Shown here: one piece after another, positions 62,234 to 64,000 of the stretch
Layout of the letters: each line of letters starts with the position of its first letter
Numbering within the stretch: position 1 is the first letter of the stretch
Source of the DNA: Streptomyces sp. WAC05374
GTDB taxonomy: Bacteria > Actinomycetota > Actinomycetes > Streptomycetales > Streptomycetaceae
Reading direction: 5' to 3'
NCBI RefSeq assembly: GCF_004353505.1
Contig: NZ_SMNQ01000001.1
Coordinates: 496,001 to 560,000 of the forward strand
Length of the DNA: 64,000 bases
The notes under the pieces: generated by a model
Databases searched by the model: none
Told to the model about the DNA's origin: nothing
What the model saw: only the letters and a program-made list of their open reading frames with translations
Made by a program: the position numbers and the translations under genes

Positions 62234-64000
62234 CTTGATCGCCTCCTCCTGTCGCGGCGCGGGCGCGGCCCGGCGCCGTCACCGCTTCCGTCCTCCGCGC
62301 CGCTTCCGTCCCCGTCCCCGGGCGGTTCGCGCGGCGACACGGCGATCTCGCACCACACCTGCTTGCCGCCGCTGAGCGGCACCGACCCCCACGACGTGGA
62401 CACCGCCTCCACCAGCAGCAGCCCCCGGCCGCCGGTCGCCTCCCAGTCCACGCTGGTGGCCTTGACCGGGGCACGCGGCGAGGCGTCGTTGACGGCGATG
62501 CGCAGGCGGTCGGCCGCCAGGGTCAGGTCGAGCCGCACCTCCCCCTGGGTGTGCGCGATGGCGTTGGTGACCAGCTCGGACACCGCCAGCAGGGCCATGT
62601 CGACCTCCTCCGTCACGCCCCACCCGCGCAGGGTGCGCCCCGTGAAGCGGCGGGCGTGCATGACGGCGTCGGGCAGCCGCCACACCGCCCACCGGGCGCG
62701 GATGGGCCGGACCCGCATCCCGTCGTAGCGCAGCAGCAGGACCGCCACGTCGTCGTCCCGCCGGCGCGTGCCGGCGACCAGCCCGTCGGCGATCCGCCCC
62801 GGGTCGGCCGGGTCGGCGCCCCGCAGCGTCGCGCACACGGCGCGCATCCCGTCCTCCAGGCGGAGGGACGCGGACTCCACCAGGCCGTCGGTGAGCAGGG
62901 CGATCAGGGTTCCGGGGCTGACCCCGACCTCGGTCAGCGGGTACTCGGCCTCGGCCATGACACCGAGCGGCGGCCCGCCCTCGATCTCCGGGGCCTCGGT
63001 GGTGCCGTCGGGGAGCCGCAGCAGCGGTGGCAGGTGCCCGGCCCGGACGATCCAGGCGAGGCCCTCCTCCATGTCGAGGTCGACATAGCAGCAGGTGGCG
63101 AACAGGTCGGTCTCCATGCCGACGAGCAGCCGGTTGGCGTGCGCCACGACGACGTCGGGCGGGTGGCCCTCCACCGCGTACGCCCGGATCGCCGTGCGCA
63201 TCTGCCCCATGATGGTGGCGGCCCCGGCGCTGTGTCCCTGGACGTCGCCGATGACCAGGGCCACGTGCCCGTCGGAGAGCGGGATGACGTCGTACCAGTC
63301 GCCGCCGACCTCCAGGCCGACGGTCGCGGGCAGGTACCGCGCCACCGCCTCGCCGCCCGGCAGCGCCGGGAGCTTGCGCGGAAGCAGGCTGCGCTGGAGC
63401 ATCGTGGCCAGTTCGTGCCCGGCGTTCAGGGCGTGGGCGCGCGTCAGCGCCTGGCCCACCAGACCGGCCGTCGCGGTCAGCAGGGAGCGCTCCTCCGGTC
63501 CGAAGCGGTGGTCGCCGTCCCATCCGACGAGGCAGACCCCCACCATGCGGCCGTCCGCCGGGAGCGGCAGGATCGCCAGGCCGCCGGGGCCGATGCCGGC
63601 GAGGCCGGGTTCGAGCGGGGTGCCGGGCGGCCACAGGGCCACATGGCCCTCCCGCAGCGCGCTCTCCAGGGTCGGCATGGTGTGGCTGGAGGCGTCCGGC
63701 CACTCCGAGCGCCACTCCGAGCGCCATGCGCCGGGCCAGGCGTCGGGCTGCGGCGGGTCCAGGAGGGTGACCACGAGGCGGTCGCCCTCCAGCTCGGCGA
63801 CTGCGATCCGGGTGGCCCCCAGCGGGGCGCGCAGGGACTCGACGACCACCCTGCTGACGTCCCGGATGGTGGTGGCGCCGGCCAGCGCGGCGGACAGCCG
63901 CTGCACCAGGGACACCTCGTCGGGGGTGGGGCGCAGGTAGGAGGCGTCGCCCACCACGCCCAGCACGCGCTCGGGCCGCCCGTCCGGGCCGCCCAGGACG
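62230..64000 (-). CDS. PAS-GAF-PP2C-HATPase phosphatase (5' end outside the window)
   Basis: The visible 590 residues continue in frame to the window edge; the first ones (GGPDGRPERVLGVVGDAS) look like the end of a PAS domain, so the true start lies beyond 64000. Then follow a GAF domain (about 63900-63420), a SpoIIE PP2C domain (about 63370-62740; VGGDWYDVI, IGDVQGHS, LTDGLVES, DDDVAVLLL) and an anti-sigma-type HATPase (about 62690-62330; SELVTNAIAHTQGE, GGRGLLLVEAV). The C-terminus is basic. Such proteins control sigma-factor partner switching. Its stop overlaps the start of the sugar-binding gene. Confidence 0.93.
   Translation of the reverse strand, partial: VLGGPDGRPERVLGVVGDASYLRPTPDEVSLVQRLSAALAGATTIRDVSRVVVESLRAPLGATRIAVAELEGDRLVVTLLDPPQPDAWPGAWRSEWRSEWPDASSHTMPTLESALREGHVALWPPGTPLEPGLAGIGPGGLAILPLPADGRMVGVCLVGWDGDHRFGPEERSLLTATAGLVGQALTRAHALNAGHELATMLQRSLLPRKLPALPGGEAVARYLPATVGLEVGGDWYDVIPLSDGHVALVIGDVQGHSAGAATIMGQMRTAIRAYAVEGHPPDVVVAHANRLLVGMETDLFATCCYVDLDMEEGLAWIVRAGHLPPLLRLPDGTTEAPEIEGGPPLGVMAEAEYPLTEVGVSPGTLIALLTDGLVESASLRLEDGMRAVCATLRGADPADPGRIADGLVAGTRRRDDDVAVLLLRYDGMRVRPIRARWAVWRLPDAVMHARRFTGRTLRGWGVTEEVDMALLAVSELVTNAIAHTQGEVRLDLTLAADRLRIAVNDASPRAPVKATSVDWEATGGRGLLLVEAVSTSWGSVPLSGGKQVWCEIAVSPREPPGDGDGSGAEDGSGDGAGPRPRRDRRRRSR

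Overview
The window looks like a stretch of a Streptomyces (or very close actinomycete) chromosome. GC is very high throughout and GTG starts and GTGA or TGATG stop/start overlaps are frequent. The gene families are typical of the genus: AfsR/SARP regulator, PAS/GAF-PP2C phosphatases, streptophobe protein, SigE-type ECF sigma factor, and DUF1876, DUF6153, DUF4383 and DUF6777 proteins. I see no rRNA, tRNA, CRISPR, prophage or intact insertion sequence. About 56 coding regions are called; the first and last run off the window, and one more is a remnant.

Layout. 0-6.3 kb: AfsR-like regulator, arginase-family protein, secreted PL3 pectate lyase and a SigE-type sigma factor. 6.3-16.9 kb: a sugar and sugar-acid catabolic locus. 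It holds an SMP-30 lactonase and an IclR regulator, divergent from an enolase-superfamily dehydratase and an MDR dehydrogenase. Next come a TIM-barrel/U32-like protein, a ChvE-GguA-GguB type sugar ABC transporter and an aldose 1-epimerase. Repeated TTTCGAAC/TATCGAAC sites in front of three transcription units suggest one IclR regulon. 16.9-28.8 kb: a GAF/PAS/PP2C phosphatase, then a divergent four-gene locus (kinesin-light-chain-like TPR protein, TPR-CHAT protease, Cys/His-rich small protein, membrane protein), a PAS-GAF-PP2C-HATPase protein and a PHP phosphoesterase. 28.8-40.4 kb: Nudix hydrolase, LuxR- and XRE-type regulators, then stress and redox genes (hydroquinone reductase, GabD1-like dehydrogenase, YihY, FUSC protein, SDR), an NTF2-like protein with its TetR regulator, and a metzincin lipoprotein.

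40.5-47.7 kb: a phospho-signalling cluster. An FHA-FHA-ABC exporter resembling mycobacterial Rv1747 is followed by a protein with seven EPTRVV/EPTRIV repeats and a soluble Ser/Thr kinase. A streptophobe membrane protein and a DUF6777 protein lie beside them. The repeats look like FHA-binding phosphothreonine sites. 47.8-58.9 kb: an anti-sigma/STAS pair, a Pip-like membrane protein, an alpha/beta-hydrolase-like protein lacking its nucleophile, DUF305 and DUF6153 proteins, and small stress proteins. These are followed by a DJ-1/PfpI protein, a YtcJ-like amidohydrolase with divergent TetR regulator, and DUF1360, DUF4383 and hemerythrin proteins. 59-64 kb: a second sugar ABC operon (binding protein, single-domain ATPase, permease) whose first gene overlaps the stop of a PP2C-HATPase phosphatase running off the window.

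Strongest leads for something undescribed are the CHAT/TPR locus, whose protease gene carries a rare TTA (bldA) codon, and the FHA-exporter/EPTRVV-repeat/kinase cluster. Also notable are tandem duplications spanning the stop codons of three separate genes, a second TTA codon in the sigma factor gene, and several SigB-like promoters before stress genes.
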